Source: Chroococcidiopsis sp. TS-821 (lineage in GTDB: Bacteria > Cyanobacteriota > Cyanobacteriia > Cyanobacteriales > Chroococcidiopsidaceae). Taken from it: a DNA stretch of 64,000 nucleotides. Below, in pieces: positions 16,778-26,311 of the stretch (position 1 is the stretch's first letter; each line of letters begins with the position of its first letter). The position numbers and the translations under genes are program-made. A model generated the notes under the pieces. That model was not told the origin of the DNA and did no database searches. It worked only from the letters and a program-made list of their open reading frames with translations. The stretch covers positions 372,001-436,000 of the forward strand of contig NZ_MVDI01000002.1 of assembly GCF_002939305.1 (NCBI RefSeq), given 5' to 3'.

Positions 16778-18967
16778 ATGACTCACGCAGCACCGCCCCC
16801 TGAATCGCATCATGTTGTGCATTTGTCGTCTACGGCAATTTCATCAACATCATCGGCGCGATCGCAATTAGCCGCAGCTAAAGACGCTACACTTTTGGGC
16901 GAAGCTGTTTCGATTGGCTATCAAGTTGAGCAAAATAATACCGCGCCACAAACTTCCTCTAGCCCTATTCCACCGTTGCAAGTTAGTGACGTTGAACTTC
17001 GCGATCGCACGATTGCGAAGTTAAAAAAAATTGCCAGCGAAACGATTGCTCAAGCACAAGAAAATAGTGATAGTAGTATAAGAACACTAGATTTTAGTGC
17101 GCCGGAGCCAGCAGCACCAGTACAGACGCCGCCAAGTCAACCTGCACCAGCAGGACGCGATCGCATCATCGAGTTAAATTCAAATTATCAAGAGTACGAC
17201 GCACAACGGCAAATTGTCACAGCAGAGGGTGATGTTTTGCTGCGGTACGATGGCACAGTGTTAGATGCAGATCGCCTTCAGGTAAACTTGGAAAATCTGA
17301 TCGGTGTTGGCGAAGGAAATGTGGCACTAACACGCGGACAACAAGTGATACGCGGCGATCGCTTCACCTACAACCTTGTTCAAGATACAGGAAATGTGCT
17401 GAATGCAAGTGGGGAAGTTTTCATTCCTACCGCAGGGACAGATTTTACACCGATACCTACAGATGTCACCGCTGGAGGAATCGCACCACAACCACTCAGC
17501 GATCGCATCACTGCTAATCAACCGCTACAACAAGTCACAAGTCCTGGTGGTATTACCATTGGTACAGGGTCTGTACCACAAGGAGGACAAATCCGCCGCC
17601 TGCGCGTCGAAGCCGACACAATTGACTTCGATCCTCAAGGTTGGCAAGCAACGAATGTCCGCATCACCAACGATCCGTTTTCGCCGCCAGAGTTGGAACT
17701 ACGCGCGGATACATTAACCTTGACACGCGAGACACCCACGCGCGATCGCATCAGAACAACAGGACAGCGCTTAGTTTTTGACCAAGGTTTATCCATCCCA
17801 ATTCCGCGCAACGAACAAGTGATTGACCGCCGCCAACGGCAAGTAACTCCAGGATTAGTCAACTTGGGTTACGATAGCGAGGATCGCGGGGGATTGTACG
17901 TTGAACGCAGTTTCGATGTGATTGACAGTGAAGCAGTGCGCGTTAGTGTCACGCCACAAGTTTTTGTGCAACAAGCAATAACCGAAAGTGGCGGTAACAT
18001 TTTTAGCCCCGATTTATTTGGCATCAGGGGTGGCTTAGAAGCAACTTTAGGACCGCAGACAACACTAACAGGCTTAGCAGTACTTCCAGGGTTGACAGAT
18101 ATTGCAGACAACTTACGCGCGAGTTTGCGGCTGCGAACCCCCGTCAATCTTCTCGAAAGACCGCATGGCTTAACAGTAGAGTATAGTTATCGCGATCGCT
18201 TGTACAACGGTTCCTTAGGTTATCAAACAGTACGTAGTAGTATCGGTGGAATTGTAACTTCGCCAGTCATTCCCCTAGGAGACACCGGATTCAATCTCAG
18301 CTATCAAGCAGGAGCGCAATACATTACCGCCGATAGCGATCGCATTGATTTACTCGAACCAATCCGCGATAATAATCGGATCTCTCTGGGGCGCTTGCAA
18401 GGTAGTGCAGCACTCAGTCGCGGATTCTTACTTTGGCAAGGAAATGCTTTACCCGCAACTGCAACGCAAGGATTGCGTTATACCCCCACACCCATCGTTC
18501 CCTACGTACAACTGTACGCTGGAGTGCGCGGCGATGCGAGTTTTTATACAAGTGGCGACCAACAAACTTTATTAACCGGAACTATTGGCATCCAAGGGCA
18601 GTTCGGTAATTTTTCGCGACCATTTTTAGACTATACTGGGTTTAACCTTGCCTACTCTCAACGTATTTTAAGCGGAGCGTCACCGTTTTTATTCGATCGC
18701 GCTGCGGATACGCGAATTCTCTCCGCCGGAATCTCGCAGCAAATTTATGGACCGTTTCGCTTGGGCGTGCAGACTTCGATTAATGTCGATACAGGTCAAG
18801 AACTTAGTACCGACTATACTCTCGAATACAGTCGCCGTACTTATGGCGTTGTCCTCCGCTATAATCCAGCACTCGAGTTAGGTTCGCTGACTTTGAGAAT
18901 CAGTGATTTCAACTGGGTTGGCGGTACCGATCCTTTCTCAGGTTCTGAGGTGCGATCGCCGTTTTAG
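16778..18967 (+). CDS. LptD-like outer membrane protein (DUF3769 family)
   Basis: A 729-aa cyanobacterial counterpart of the LPS transport protein LptD. The first 130 residues are low-complexity (Pro, Ser, Gln). An OstA/LptA-like jellyroll is at about 130-300 (YDAQRQIVTAEGDVLLRYDG, ADRLQVNLEN, GEGNVALTRG). A long beta-barrel of alternating strands is at about 350-729, with a terminal aromatic-rich strand. No signal peptide is visible: the frame is closed by TGA two codons before the ATG, so the start cannot be moved upstream. It probably transports LPS or other lipids; that is inferred from the family. Confidence 0.85.
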   Translation: MTHAAPPPESHHVVHLSSTAISSTSSARSQLAAAKDATLLGEAVSIGYQVEQNNTAPQTSSSPIPPLQVSDVELRDRTIAKLKKIASETIAQAQENSDSSIRTLDFSAPEPAAPVQTPPSQPAPAGRDRIIELNSNYQEYDAQRQIVTAEGDVLLRYDGTVLDADRLQVNLENLIGVGEGNVALTRGQQVIRGDRFTYNLVQDTGNVLNASGEVFIPTAGTDFTPIPTDVTAGGIAPQPLSDRITANQPLQQVTSPGGITIGTGSVPQGGQIRRLRVEADTIDFDPQGWQATNVRITNDPFSPPELELRADTLTLTRETPTRDRIRTTGQRLVFDQGLSIPIPRNEQVIDRRQRQVTPGLVNLGYDSEDRGGLYVERSFDVIDSEAVRVSVTPQVFVQQAITESGGNIFSPDLFGIRGGLEATLGPQTTLTGLAVLPGLTDIADNLRASLRLRTPVNLLERPHGLTVEYSYRDRLYNGSLGYQTVRSSIGGIVTSPVIPLGDTGFNLSYQAGAQYITADSDRIDLLEPIRDNNRISLGRLQGSAALSRGFLLWQGNALPATATQGLRYTPTPIVPYVQLYAGVRGDASFYTSGDQQTLLTGTIGIQGQFGNFSRPFLDYTGFNLAYSQRILSGASPFLFDRAADTRILSAGISQQIYGPFRLGVQTSINVDTGQELSTDYTLEYSRRTYGVVLRYNPALELGSLTLRISDFNWVGGTDPFSGSEVRSPF

Positions 18968-19008
18968 GTAAAGTGCGAACAAAATTGTGTTATTCTTGCT
19001 TTTGAACT

Positions 19009-19085
19009 GGGTGATGGAGCTCACCATAACCGCCTATTAGATAAGGCTGATGGCTCCTACTATTCTGGCTTGCCAGAAGGTAGGA
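19009..19085 (+). ncRNA. Fluoride riboswitch (crcB motif) controlling the antiporter gene
   Basis: The aptamer is read directly: GGGTGATGGAGCTCACC (19009-19025), then ATAACCGCC (19026-19034), a variable arm, and GCTGATGGCTCCTAC (19046-19060). This matches the fluoride aptamer layout, including the P1 pairing of GGAGC with GCTCC and the GGTGAT-type pseudoknot loop. Downstream, TTCTGGC/GCCAGAA (19063-19078) is flanked by TCCTAC/GTAGGA (19055-19060 with 19080-19085), giving a long hairpin that would break P1. A CTCCTT (19110-19115) can pair with the gene's AAGGAG (19149-19154). Fluoride riboswitches are known to control antiporters, CrcB/Fluc and fluoride CLC exporters. Confidence 0.9.
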
Positions 19086-19160
19086 CCGTTGCTGTTAACG
19101 CTTCTGTTACTCCTTTTGGCAACATCATCATAATCATAGTGATTTTTGAAGGAGAAAGAA

Positions 19161-20774
19161 GTGTTAGCTAGTGCGCTGTGGATTTTATTCATGGGCTTTT
19201 TTGCAGGTCAACTTGCCCAACGATTAGGAGCGCCGCCCCTCATTGGTATGATCCTAGTCGGAATTGCAATTGGTCCGCAATTCGCAGATTTTATTAGTCC
19301 TGAGGTTTTAGGTGCAGCTGATGAGTTGCGATTAGTTGCAGTCACGATTATCTTGATGAAGGCAGGACTAGGGTTAGACCGAGAAAAGCTAGCACAACAA
19401 GGAACTGTAGCATTACGATTAGGGTTTCTCCCTGCGTCAACCGAAGCAGTCGTTGTTGCTTTCTTGTCGATGCTTGTGTTTAACTTTGATTTTTTGACTG
19501 GCTTACTGTTAGGCTGTGTTGTCGGAGCCGAATCGCCTGCGGTAATTGTACCAGGAATGTTGCGACTCAAGAGTTTGGGTTGGGGAGTTGCTAAAGGTAT
19601 TCCCGATGCAATTTTGACTGGAAGTGCGCTATCTGATGTTTTACTTTTATTGGTGTTTAGCTTATTACTTAACTTCTTAGGACAGCAGGAAGGGGAACTA
19701 GTAACACTTTTCGGAATTACATTATCTCCTGTACAACTTTTACCGTTTCAGATAGTTCTAGAAATTGTTTTGGGATTAGTTGCAGGTTTTGTCTTTGCGC
19801 GCTTATTGGTACTTGTGTTAGTTAAGCAAAACTGGACGCGCAATATTGTTCAGGACATGATTATTGCAGCAGGTGCAGCACTATTACTTGTAATTTTCAC
19901 AGAAGTCTTTCCCTACTATTCTGGTTATCTGGCTGTCATGGCGATGGGGTTCTTTTTAATTGAATTTGATGCACCCCTAGCGCGGTTGATTCGTGGTGGA
20001 TTTGACGTATTGTGGACAATAGCAGAGATTGTCTTATTTGTATTACTAGGAGCAACTATTCAGCTTCAGGTATTAGGAAATGTCCTACTACCTGGGTTGT
20101 TACTTTTAGCAGTCGGTTTAGTTATTGGTCGTGGAATTGGTTGGTATCTCTCCACGTTAGGTAGCAACTGGACTTGGAAAGAAAAAGTCTTCTTGCTTCC
20201 AGGAAATATGGCAAAGGCGACAGTACAAGCCGCAATTGGTGCATTACCTTTAGCCGCAGGAATTGAAGGTGGCGAAATTATTTTGGCGATCGCCGCGCTC
20301 TCGATCTTGACAACGGCTCCCATTGGTGCATGGGCGACGCAAGTATTTGCTCCCAAACTCTTAGAAAAAGGAGAAGTCGATCCTACCAAAGTTGCAGTTA
20401 CAGGTCGTCCTGTGTTTCTAGCAGCAGTAGATACTTCCCCACTGGCAATTCAAGTCCTCCGCAAAGCGGCTGATTTAGCACGACGTAGCAACGGTGAAGT
20501 GATTGTGTTGTACGTTGATAACTTGGGAGACAAACGCGCTGTAGACGAACTAAAAAGCAAAGCTAATCAAGTCCTGGCAGATATTCGCTATGAGTTTCTC
20601 ACGCAGTCGGGTGCAGTTCCAGAGGCGATCGTGCAAGTTGCGCAAGCGCGTCAAGTCACAGATGTTGTTATTGGTAAACGCGGACACCGCGTTTGGGAAG
20701 AAGTCGTTCTTGGTTCTGTGTCTCAAGCGGTCTTAGAAATGAGTCCGATTCCAGTGATTACAGTAGATAGCTAA
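19161..20774 (+). CDS. Cation/proton antiporter with C-terminal universal-stress domain, fluoride-riboswitch regulated
   Basis: A 537-aa protein. About twelve membrane helices (residues 1-395) form a CPA-type Na+/H+ exchanger core, including VVGAESPAVIVPG near 120 and GSALSDVLLLL near 155. A cytosolic UspA-like domain at about 405-537 follows (FLAAVDTSPLAIQVLRKA, DVVIGKRGHR, VLGSVSQAVLEMSPIPVITV). I chose GTG at 19161, which has AAGGAG 6 nt upstream, over an in-frame TTG at 19146 that lies inside that ribosome site. The riboswitch implies a role in fluoride resistance or the accompanying ion balance. The transported cation is not determined. Confidence 0.88.
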   Translation: MLASALWILFMGFFAGQLAQRLGAPPLIGMILVGIAIGPQFADFISPEVLGAADELRLVAVTIILMKAGLGLDREKLAQQGTVALRLGFLPASTEAVVVAFLSMLVFNFDFLTGLLLGCVVGAESPAVIVPGMLRLKSLGWGVAKGIPDAILTGSALSDVLLLLVFSLLLNFLGQQEGELVTLFGITLSPVQLLPFQIVLEIVLGLVAGFVFARLLVLVLVKQNWTRNIVQDMIIAAGAALLLVIFTEVFPYYSGYLAVMAMGFFLIEFDAPLARLIRGGFDVLWTIAEIVLFVLLGATIQLQVLGNVLLPGLLLLAVGLVIGRGIGWYLSTLGSNWTWKEKVFLLPGNMAKATVQAAIGALPLAAGIEGGEIILAIAALSILTTAPIGAWATQVFAPKLLEKGEVDPTKVAVTGRPVFLAAVDTSPLAIQVLRKAADLARRSNGEVIVLYVDNLGDKRAVDELKSKANQVLADIRYEFLTQSGAVPEAIVQVAQARQVTDVVIGKRGHRVWEEVVLGSVSQAVLEMSPIPVITVDS

Positions 20775-20935
20775 ATTTAGTAAGTGGGGAAAAATAAATA
20801 TAATTCCAAAGCTGGTAATTGGTAATGGGAAGCACCAATTAATATTAATTCCCAGTTACGCCGTCACCATGTCTCTCTATATGTTAAGTAAGCCCGTCCT
20901 TTTCGCGCATTCATTACTTCATTCCTGAGCTTACA

Positions 20936-22426
20936 TCAAGAAGATTTTCCTAGTCTCTGATCCCTCTTTCTGATGTCGAATCGCTTTAACCACTGCCAGA
21001 ATTTGAATAATAATTTTTCTAGCCACAGCATCGCATGGTCTAGCCATTCGAGGACTTGCTCTAAAGGATGCTTGACATAACCTACAGCGATCGCATTAAC
21101 GTCGATCCACTCAGAAGTAGGATTAATTTGGGCGGGATGCGGTTGTGGCGGTGGTTCAGAAGTGACAGAAGCGATCGCCTTGGTTCGTCTTACTTTAACT
21201 AATGCAGTAACTGCATTAATTTTTGGCTTGAATCTTTGCCAACCATTAATTAATTTCTTGCGCAGGGAATCACTTGTTTTATTTTCAGGAAGCGCTTTAT
21301 TTGGTATTTGTGTCGATGCTGTTGCTTGGGCTTGGGCTTCTACTTCTCCAAATAGGTCACTCAGCGATAACCAAGGATCTTCTATCGTTGGTAAGGAAAC
21401 AGCAGGTAATTGAGATACAGGGCGATAGGGTATTCTTTTGGGTTGCGTCTTTCTAGAGAATTGCAAAGATTTTGTTGCTGATGTATCTTTTCCTATTGTG
21501 TTACCGCTACTTCCAAAAAAGAAATCAATTGCTGCCCAAATTAATGCTTGAATTTGGAGAGTTTGATTTTTAGAATTTTCAGATTCAATATTGTTTTGGT
21601 TTACTGTATTCGCCAGTATAGTTGTGCTATTTAACTTGTTTTGCCAATGTTGAGTGATTGCGAAAGAATGCGATTCGATTTCAGCAAGAACGCGATCTAG
21701 CAATGTTAGCGGTGATTTTGCTGGAGTCAGTAAATTACCTGAATCTGTCTCACCGCTCATTTGTCCTAGCGTCTGGGAAGCATGCGCTAAACGTTGACAG
21801 CGCCAGTAGGTTGCGACTTCTCCCTCAATCTTTGCTTGTAGTTGTTCCTGCTGTTGCGGTGTAAAAACATCAAGAACCTCATTTTCTGTTGTCACTAAGA
21901 CTAAATTGCGGTTGGCAAGTTCAGTCGCAATTGCGCGAATGACTCGTCGGTTGTTCTTCAATTTTGCAGCAATAGGTATCCACTCTACAGGTGAAGCGCT
22001 TGTAGCTTGGCGGGGTTGGAATAACTCTTTAGTCTGTTTAACTAGATGAATGAGACTTTGTGGTAAAAACCAAGCGAGGATATTTGATTGGGGTTGCTCA
22101 TCGTGCTGGGGTACCTCAAGCTCTTCAGTAGGTGTTTCAAATAGCTGCAACACTTGCTGAATCGGCGTGTCAGCGCTGGGAGTTGCTGGCGGGGAAGAAT
22201 CTTGTTGAGGTACTTGTAGTTGTGGTGACGCTGGCTTTTGAGCAAATTTAAGCTTCCGCGTTGATTGAAATAAAACGTAGAAAGGATACAAGACGGCTGG
22301 TGCTATCCAACTGGTAGCAAATTGAATTTGGCGAAAAGCGCGATCGCATTGTTCTGTAAACCGCCGCGATTGCTGGTGAATAAAATTGAAGAGTTTGCTT
22401 TGATAGCGACCAGAAGCCGAAGCCAT
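20936..22426 (-). CDS. Uncharacterised large cyanobacterial protein
   Basis: I do not recognise a named family. The 496-aa protein has an N-terminal helical part with a hydrophobic stretch (IAPAVLYPFYVLF, near 42-54). A Pro/Gln-rich linker is at about 65-115. A compact region at about 140-225 (EWIPIAAKLKNNRRVIRAIATELANRNLVLVTTENEVLDVF) is followed by helical and low-complexity segments. The C-terminal 50 residues form a Trp-rich amphipathic helix (LEWLDHAMLWLEKLLFKFWQWL) that could associate with membrane. It is a single gene, with GGGTAAT repeats just upstream of its start. Confidence 0.7.
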   Translation of the reverse strand: MASASGRYQSKLFNFIHQQSRRFTEQCDRAFRQIQFATSWIAPAVLYPFYVLFQSTRKLKFAQKPASPQLQVPQQDSSPPATPSADTPIQQVLQLFETPTEELEVPQHDEQPQSNILAWFLPQSLIHLVKQTKELFQPRQATSASPVEWIPIAAKLKNNRRVIRAIATELANRNLVLVTTENEVLDVFTPQQQEQLQAKIEGEVATYWRCQRLAHASQTLGQMSGETDSGNLLTPAKSPLTLLDRVLAEIESHSFAITQHWQNKLNSTTILANTVNQNNIESENSKNQTLQIQALIWAAIDFFFGSSGNTIGKDTSATKSLQFSRKTQPKRIPYRPVSQLPAVSLPTIEDPWLSLSDLFGEVEAQAQATASTQIPNKALPENKTSDSLRKKLINGWQRFKPKINAVTALVKVRRTKAIASVTSEPPPQPHPAQINPTSEWIDVNAIAVGYVKHPLEQVLEWLDHAMLWLEKLLFKFWQWLKRFDIRKRDQRLGKSS

Positions 22427-22443
22427 AATTAGGGATTAGGGTT

Positions 22444-22471
22444 GGGTAATGGGTAATGGGTAATGGGTAAT
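22444..22471. repeat. Tandem heptanucleotide repeat (GGGTAAT)x4
   Basis: Four perfect head-to-tail copies of GGGTAAT lie in the promoter region of the minus-strand gene ending upstream at 22426. Heptanucleotide short tandem repeats (STRR-type) are a known feature of several cyanobacterial genomes. Related degenerate copies (GGTAATTGGTAATGGG) occur near 20816 and GGGTAATGGG near 53668. Confidence 0.9.
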
Positions 22472-22564
22472 AAGTATTTTTTCCAATTACCAATTATCAG
22501 TGACCAGTCTTCTTGTTACGTTAATTGTTACTTACTCATGTAACAATCTGATTTTATCGAAAAC

Positions 22565-25500
22565 ATGACCTCCACAGTACCTCAAACTTATAGCAACTTA
22601 ATCTCCTCTACTATTGAGAGACTTCGTCTTTGTACTCAAGTCAATGTTCAACCACGTTGGCGAATTTTAGATGAATCGCAAACTGAAGTAAAACTTAATG
22701 CAAGAGAACACATTGCTTGGTCAGCGGGGCAAAAAGTACTGTGGTTAACCCAAAAATTTGTCATTCCCAACGATTTATCAGGGTATCCAATTGCAGATTT
22801 AAGTTTGCGCTTAGCGCTTACTTGGTGGGCGGAAGCTGCACAAATCTATGTTAACGGTCAACTTGTCCAAGAAGGCGATTTATTTGATTGTTCAACGCGC
22901 GTATTACTAAGTTCAGCAGCAACGCCAGGCGAAGAAATCACAGTGAGTTTACGCTTGGTAAGTCCTAAACACGATGCTGGAGCTTTAGTGCGATCGCTTT
23001 GCATTTATGAATCCACCGACACCGCCTATCCGGAACCAGGCTTTATTGCAGATGAATTCGCGGTTTTACAGCTATATTTAGAAACCTTCGATCCTGAAAA
23101 ATTATCAATCCTCGCGACAGCGCTTGCACAAATTGATTGGTCAATTCTACCCAACAAGCACGCATTTACAGAATCGCTCCTCGCAATTCGTTCCTCAGTG
23201 CAATATTTAGCACGCGAGATTAAGCAACGCCAAATTCAACTTCTCGGTCACGCACACCTAGATTTAGCTTGGTTGTGGGCAATTAGCGATACCTGGGAAG
23301 CCGCACAACGTACGTTTACTTCAGTTCTCAATCTCCAACAAGATTTTCCCGAACTGATATTTTGTCATTCTACGCCTGCGCTTTATGCCTGGATCGAAGA
23401 ACATCGTCCTGATTTATTCGCTGCAATTCAACAACAAGTAAATGCTGGGCGCTGGGAAATAGTAGGCGGATTGTGGGTAGAACCTGAACTTAATTTAATT
23501 AGTGGCGAATCGATTGTCCGTCAGCTATTGTACGGTCAACGCTATGTTTTAGCTAAATTTGGCGCGATGTCTACCGTAGCTTGGCTACCCGATAGTTTTG
23601 GTTTTTGCGCTACGTTACCGCAGTTTCTCCAGCAAGCCGGAATCGAGTATTTTGTCACGCAAAAGTTACTGTGGAACGATACAACCAAGTTTCCCTATGG
23701 TGCTTTTTGGTGGCGATCGCTGGATGGAAGTGCAATACTAAGTCTCATGTCTGCCCCGATTGGTGAAGGTATTGACCCAATCAAAATGGCAACTTATGCC
23801 TGCAATTGGGAACAGCAAACAAGTTTCAAAGCTTCACTCTGGCTTCCTGGAGTTGGCGACCATGGTGGTGGTCCGACTCGCGATATGTTAGAAGTCGCTC
23901 AAAGGTGGCAAAATTCCGCTTTCTTCCCGCAACTGCAATTCGCGACAGCCCAAAAGTATCTCCAGCAAATCGCAGAAAATGCAACTCACCCCGCGTTCCC
24001 TGTTTGGCAAGATGAACTCTATCTCGAATTTCATCGCGGTTGTTACACTACTCATGCCGATCAAAAGCGCTGGAATCGCCGTTGTGAAAGATTTTTGTAT
24101 CAAGCAGAGTTGTTTGCCGCACTAGCTAATATCACTGCTAACATGACTTACCCCCAAGCTCAACTAGAAGCGGCTTGGAAGAAAGTTTTATTTAACCAAT
24201 TTCACGATATTCTCCCTGGTTCTTCCATTCCGGAAGTCTACGCCGAGGTTAACCCAACTTGGGAAGCAGTTGAACAAGTTACAACCGAAATCACCCAGCA
24301 ATCACTTTGTGCGATCGCATCTCAAATTAAATTACCGCCACCCCCCTATCCTGACGCTCAACCCTTGGTTGTCTTTAATTCGCTCAACTGGCAACGTTCT
24401 GAAGTTGTGAGCGTGACATTACCCGACGCACAAGGTTGGGGCGTTTGCGACTTAGATGGAAATCAGCTACCTAGCCAAATTCTTGCCCCCAAAACTCTAT
24501 TATTTAGTGCTAAAAATATTCCTGCTACAGGCTATCGTGTTTTTTGGTTGGTAGCACCTAGATCGCTAGCTAATGTTACCGATGTATTAAATAATACAAC
24601 AAAAAATGAGCAAGAAAATGGCAATAATACAAAAATTATATCAGGTGTTGAGTATTACTCTGACAACAGAAAAAAATCTGAAGAGTGGACGCTAGAAAAT
24701 GAATTTTTACGGGTCATTGTGGATTGTGAAAATGGAAATTTAAAGAGTCTTGTTGATAAGACGTGCGATCGCGAAATCTTGCATTCCGACGGAGGTAATC
24801 AACTACAAGGATTTACCGATAGTGGTCAATATTGGGATGCATGGAACATTGACCCAAACTACGCACAATATCCCTTACCACCAGCGCAACTCAAATCAAT
24901 TCAGTGGTTAGAACGCGGAATCATTCAAAGTCGCATTCGCGTTGTGCGTCAACTCGGAGAATCAGAATTTTGTCAAGATTATGTATTACAAGCCGATTTA
25001 CCGCTATTAAAAATAGAGACTCATGTTCACTGGCGAGCGCGTCATGTTTTGGTAAAAGCAGCTTTTCCGTTCAACTTTGAAACTGACTATGCAACGTATG
25101 AAATTCCTTGCGGCGCGATTCAACGTCCTACTCAACCTAAAACACCAGCAGAACAAGCTAAATGGGAAGTACCAGCGTTACACTGGGCAGATTTGAGTAC
25201 AGATGATTATGGCGTGAGTTTGCTCAATGATTGCAAATACGGCTACGATAGCCAACCTCATCAATTACGCCTGACTTTATTACGCGGTGCAGAATGGCCT
25301 AACCCAGACGCAGATCGCGGAAATCATCAATTCACGTACGCGATTTATCCGCATCAAGGTAGTTGGCAACAAGCCCAAACAGTACGACGCGGATACGAGC
25401 TAAACTACCCGCTACAGGTGATGTTAGTGTCACAAGGCGATCGCGTTTCGCAAAACTTACCGCCAGTAGGCTGTTTTCTTGATTTATCAGCAGACAACTT

Positions 25501-25726
25501 GATTGTGATGGCATTCAAGCAGTCCGAAGACAATTCACAGCGATGGATTTTGCGTTGTTATGAATGTCACGGAGAATCGGCACAGTTGGATTTCAAGAGT
25601 GGCTTAGATTTAGCGATCGCCGAAACGGTTGATTTATTAGAGCAAACAACATCTACTGCGCGATCGCCAACTTACAACGTTGCGCCTTGGAAAATTTCTT
25701 CTTTTACGGTGAAAAAGCTATCGTAG
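22565..25726 (+). CDS. Alpha-mannosidase, glycoside hydrolase family 38
   Basis: A retaining, zinc-dependent exo-alpha-mannosidase, probably cytosolic since no signal peptide is seen. The 1053-aa protein has an N-terminal beta domain (1-215). The GH38 catalytic domain (about 220-480) contains the metal-binding HAHLDLAWLW near 229-238 and the nucleophile-region motif WLPDSFGF near 340. A helical bundle (about 490-590, FHDILPGSSIPEVY) and C-terminal beta domains follow. It most likely degrades mannose-containing glycans or exopolysaccharide; the natural substrate is unknown. No sugar-utilisation genes are adjacent. Confidence 0.92.
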   Translation: MTSTVPQTYSNLISSTIERLRLCTQVNVQPRWRILDESQTEVKLNAREHIAWSAGQKVLWLTQKFVIPNDLSGYPIADLSLRLALTWWAEAAQIYVNGQLVQEGDLFDCSTRVLLSSAATPGEEITVSLRLVSPKHDAGALVRSLCIYESTDTAYPEPGFIADEFAVLQLYLETFDPEKLSILATALAQIDWSILPNKHAFTESLLAIRSSVQYLAREIKQRQIQLLGHAHLDLAWLWAISDTWEAAQRTFTSVLNLQQDFPELIFCHSTPALYAWIEEHRPDLFAAIQQQVNAGRWEIVGGLWVEPELNLISGESIVRQLLYGQRYVLAKFGAMSTVAWLPDSFGFCATLPQFLQQAGIEYFVTQKLLWNDTTKFPYGAFWWRSLDGSAILSLMSAPIGEGIDPIKMATYACNWEQQTSFKASLWLPGVGDHGGGPTRDMLEVAQRWQNSAFFPQLQFATAQKYLQQIAENATHPAFPVWQDELYLEFHRGCYTTHADQKRWNRRCERFLYQAELFAALANITANMTYPQAQLEAAWKKVLFNQFHDILPGSSIPEVYAEVNPTWEAVEQVTTEITQQSLCAIASQIKLPPPPYPDAQPLVVFNSLNWQRSEVVSVTLPDAQGWGVCDLDGNQLPSQILAPKTLLFSAKNIPATGYRVFWLVAPRSLANVTDVLNNTTKNEQENGNNTKIISGVEYYSDNRKKSEEWTLENEFLRVIVDCENGNLKSLVDKTCDREILHSDGGNQLQGFTDSGQYWDAWNIDPNYAQYPLPPAQLKSIQWLERGIIQSRIRVVRQLGESEFCQDYVLQADLPLLKIETHVHWRARHVLVKAAFPFNFETDYATYEIPCGAIQRPTQPKTPAEQAKWEVPALHWADLSTDDYGVSLLNDCKYGYDSQPHQLRLTLLRGAEWPNPDADRGNHQFTYAIYPHQGSWQQAQTVRRGYELNYPLQVMLVSQGDRVSQNLPPVGCFLDLSADNLIVMAFKQSEDNSQRWILRCYECHGESAQLDFKSGLDLAIAETVDLLEQTTSTARSPTYNVAPWKISSFTVKKLS

Positions 25727-25773
25727 CAAAGTCAGATTCACCACAATAGCTTTTTGTACTTTACGCCAAAGTC

Positions 25774-25905
25774 TTAATCCTCATGGTCTTCAAAAGGATC
25801 GCTCAACTCCTTAGAAGGAGGACCAAATGAGGTATAGATCGACAATGCTGTAATCGCGATAACAATGGCGGCAAGAGAAATGCTAAGAACTGTTGCGGGT
25901 TCCAT
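25774..25905 (-). CDS. psbN: PsbN, photosystem II assembly protein
   Basis: A 43-aa single-helix protein that is not a PSII subunit but is needed for PSII assembly and repair. It begins MEPATVLSISLAAIVIAITAL (membrane helix about 5-24) and ends with the conserved KELSDPFEDHED. The length and sequence match the family. It diverges from psbH across an 86-bp gap, the standard cyanobacterial arrangement. No clear Shine-Dalgarno sequence is visible. Confidence 0.96.
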   Translation of the reverse strand: MEPATVLSISLAAIVIAITALSIYTSFGPPSKELSDPFEDHED

Positions 25906-25991
25906 GGGCTAGATTAAAATTATGAGTCCTATTCCTATAGAATATTACAGAAGATTAAAAAATGCTGTTGTAACGAATCTTAAGGTGACTC

Positions 25992-26201
25992 ATGGCACAA
26001 CGGACTTGGTTGGGAGATATTCTCAAACCCTTGAATTCTGAATATGGTAAAGTGACCCGTGGGTGGGGAACGACGCCACTTATGGCAGTATTTATGTTGT
26101 TATTTTTTGTATTCTTGCTGATTATTCTGCAAATCTACAACTCTTCTCTACTCTTTGAAAGACCAGACATTTCTCCAGATTGGACAAACATGGGCGGTTA
26201 A
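25992..26201 (+). CDS. psbH: Photosystem II 10 kDa phosphoprotein homologue PsbH
   Basis: A 69-aa single-helix PSII core subunit near CP47, involved in QA/QB site stability and bicarbonate binding. It begins [20 protein letters not shown], has a membrane helix (about 28-50: [21 protein letters not shown]) and the lumenal end SPDWTNMGG. It lacks the plant N-terminal phosphorylation extension, as expected. A strong terminator follows. Confidence 0.96.
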   Translation: MAQRTWLGDILKPLNSEYGKVTRGWGTTPLMAVFMLLFFVFLLIILQIYNSSLLFERPDISPDWTNMGG

Positions 26202-26236
26202 TTCCGCTTCTCATCAAGCGGGAAGCAATGATTTAT

Positions 26237-26258
26237 CCCGGTTCGACCGGGTTTTTTT
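26237..26258 (+). terminator. Rho-independent terminator after psbH
   Basis: CCCGGT (26237-26242) pairs with ACCGGG (26246-26251) across a 3-nt loop, followed by seven T. A second hairpin CCGCTT/AAGCGG (26204-26221) precedes it just after the psbH stop. Confidence 0.92.
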
Positions 26259-26311
26259 ATGAAGTTTTATACTGGAGAATAGGTAGTTAGTGACTCAAGG
26301 AGAACAAAAGC

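Noticed and set aside
22444-22471. CRISPR array
   Set aside because: The repeat unit is 7 bp and contiguous with no spacers; no cas genes are near.
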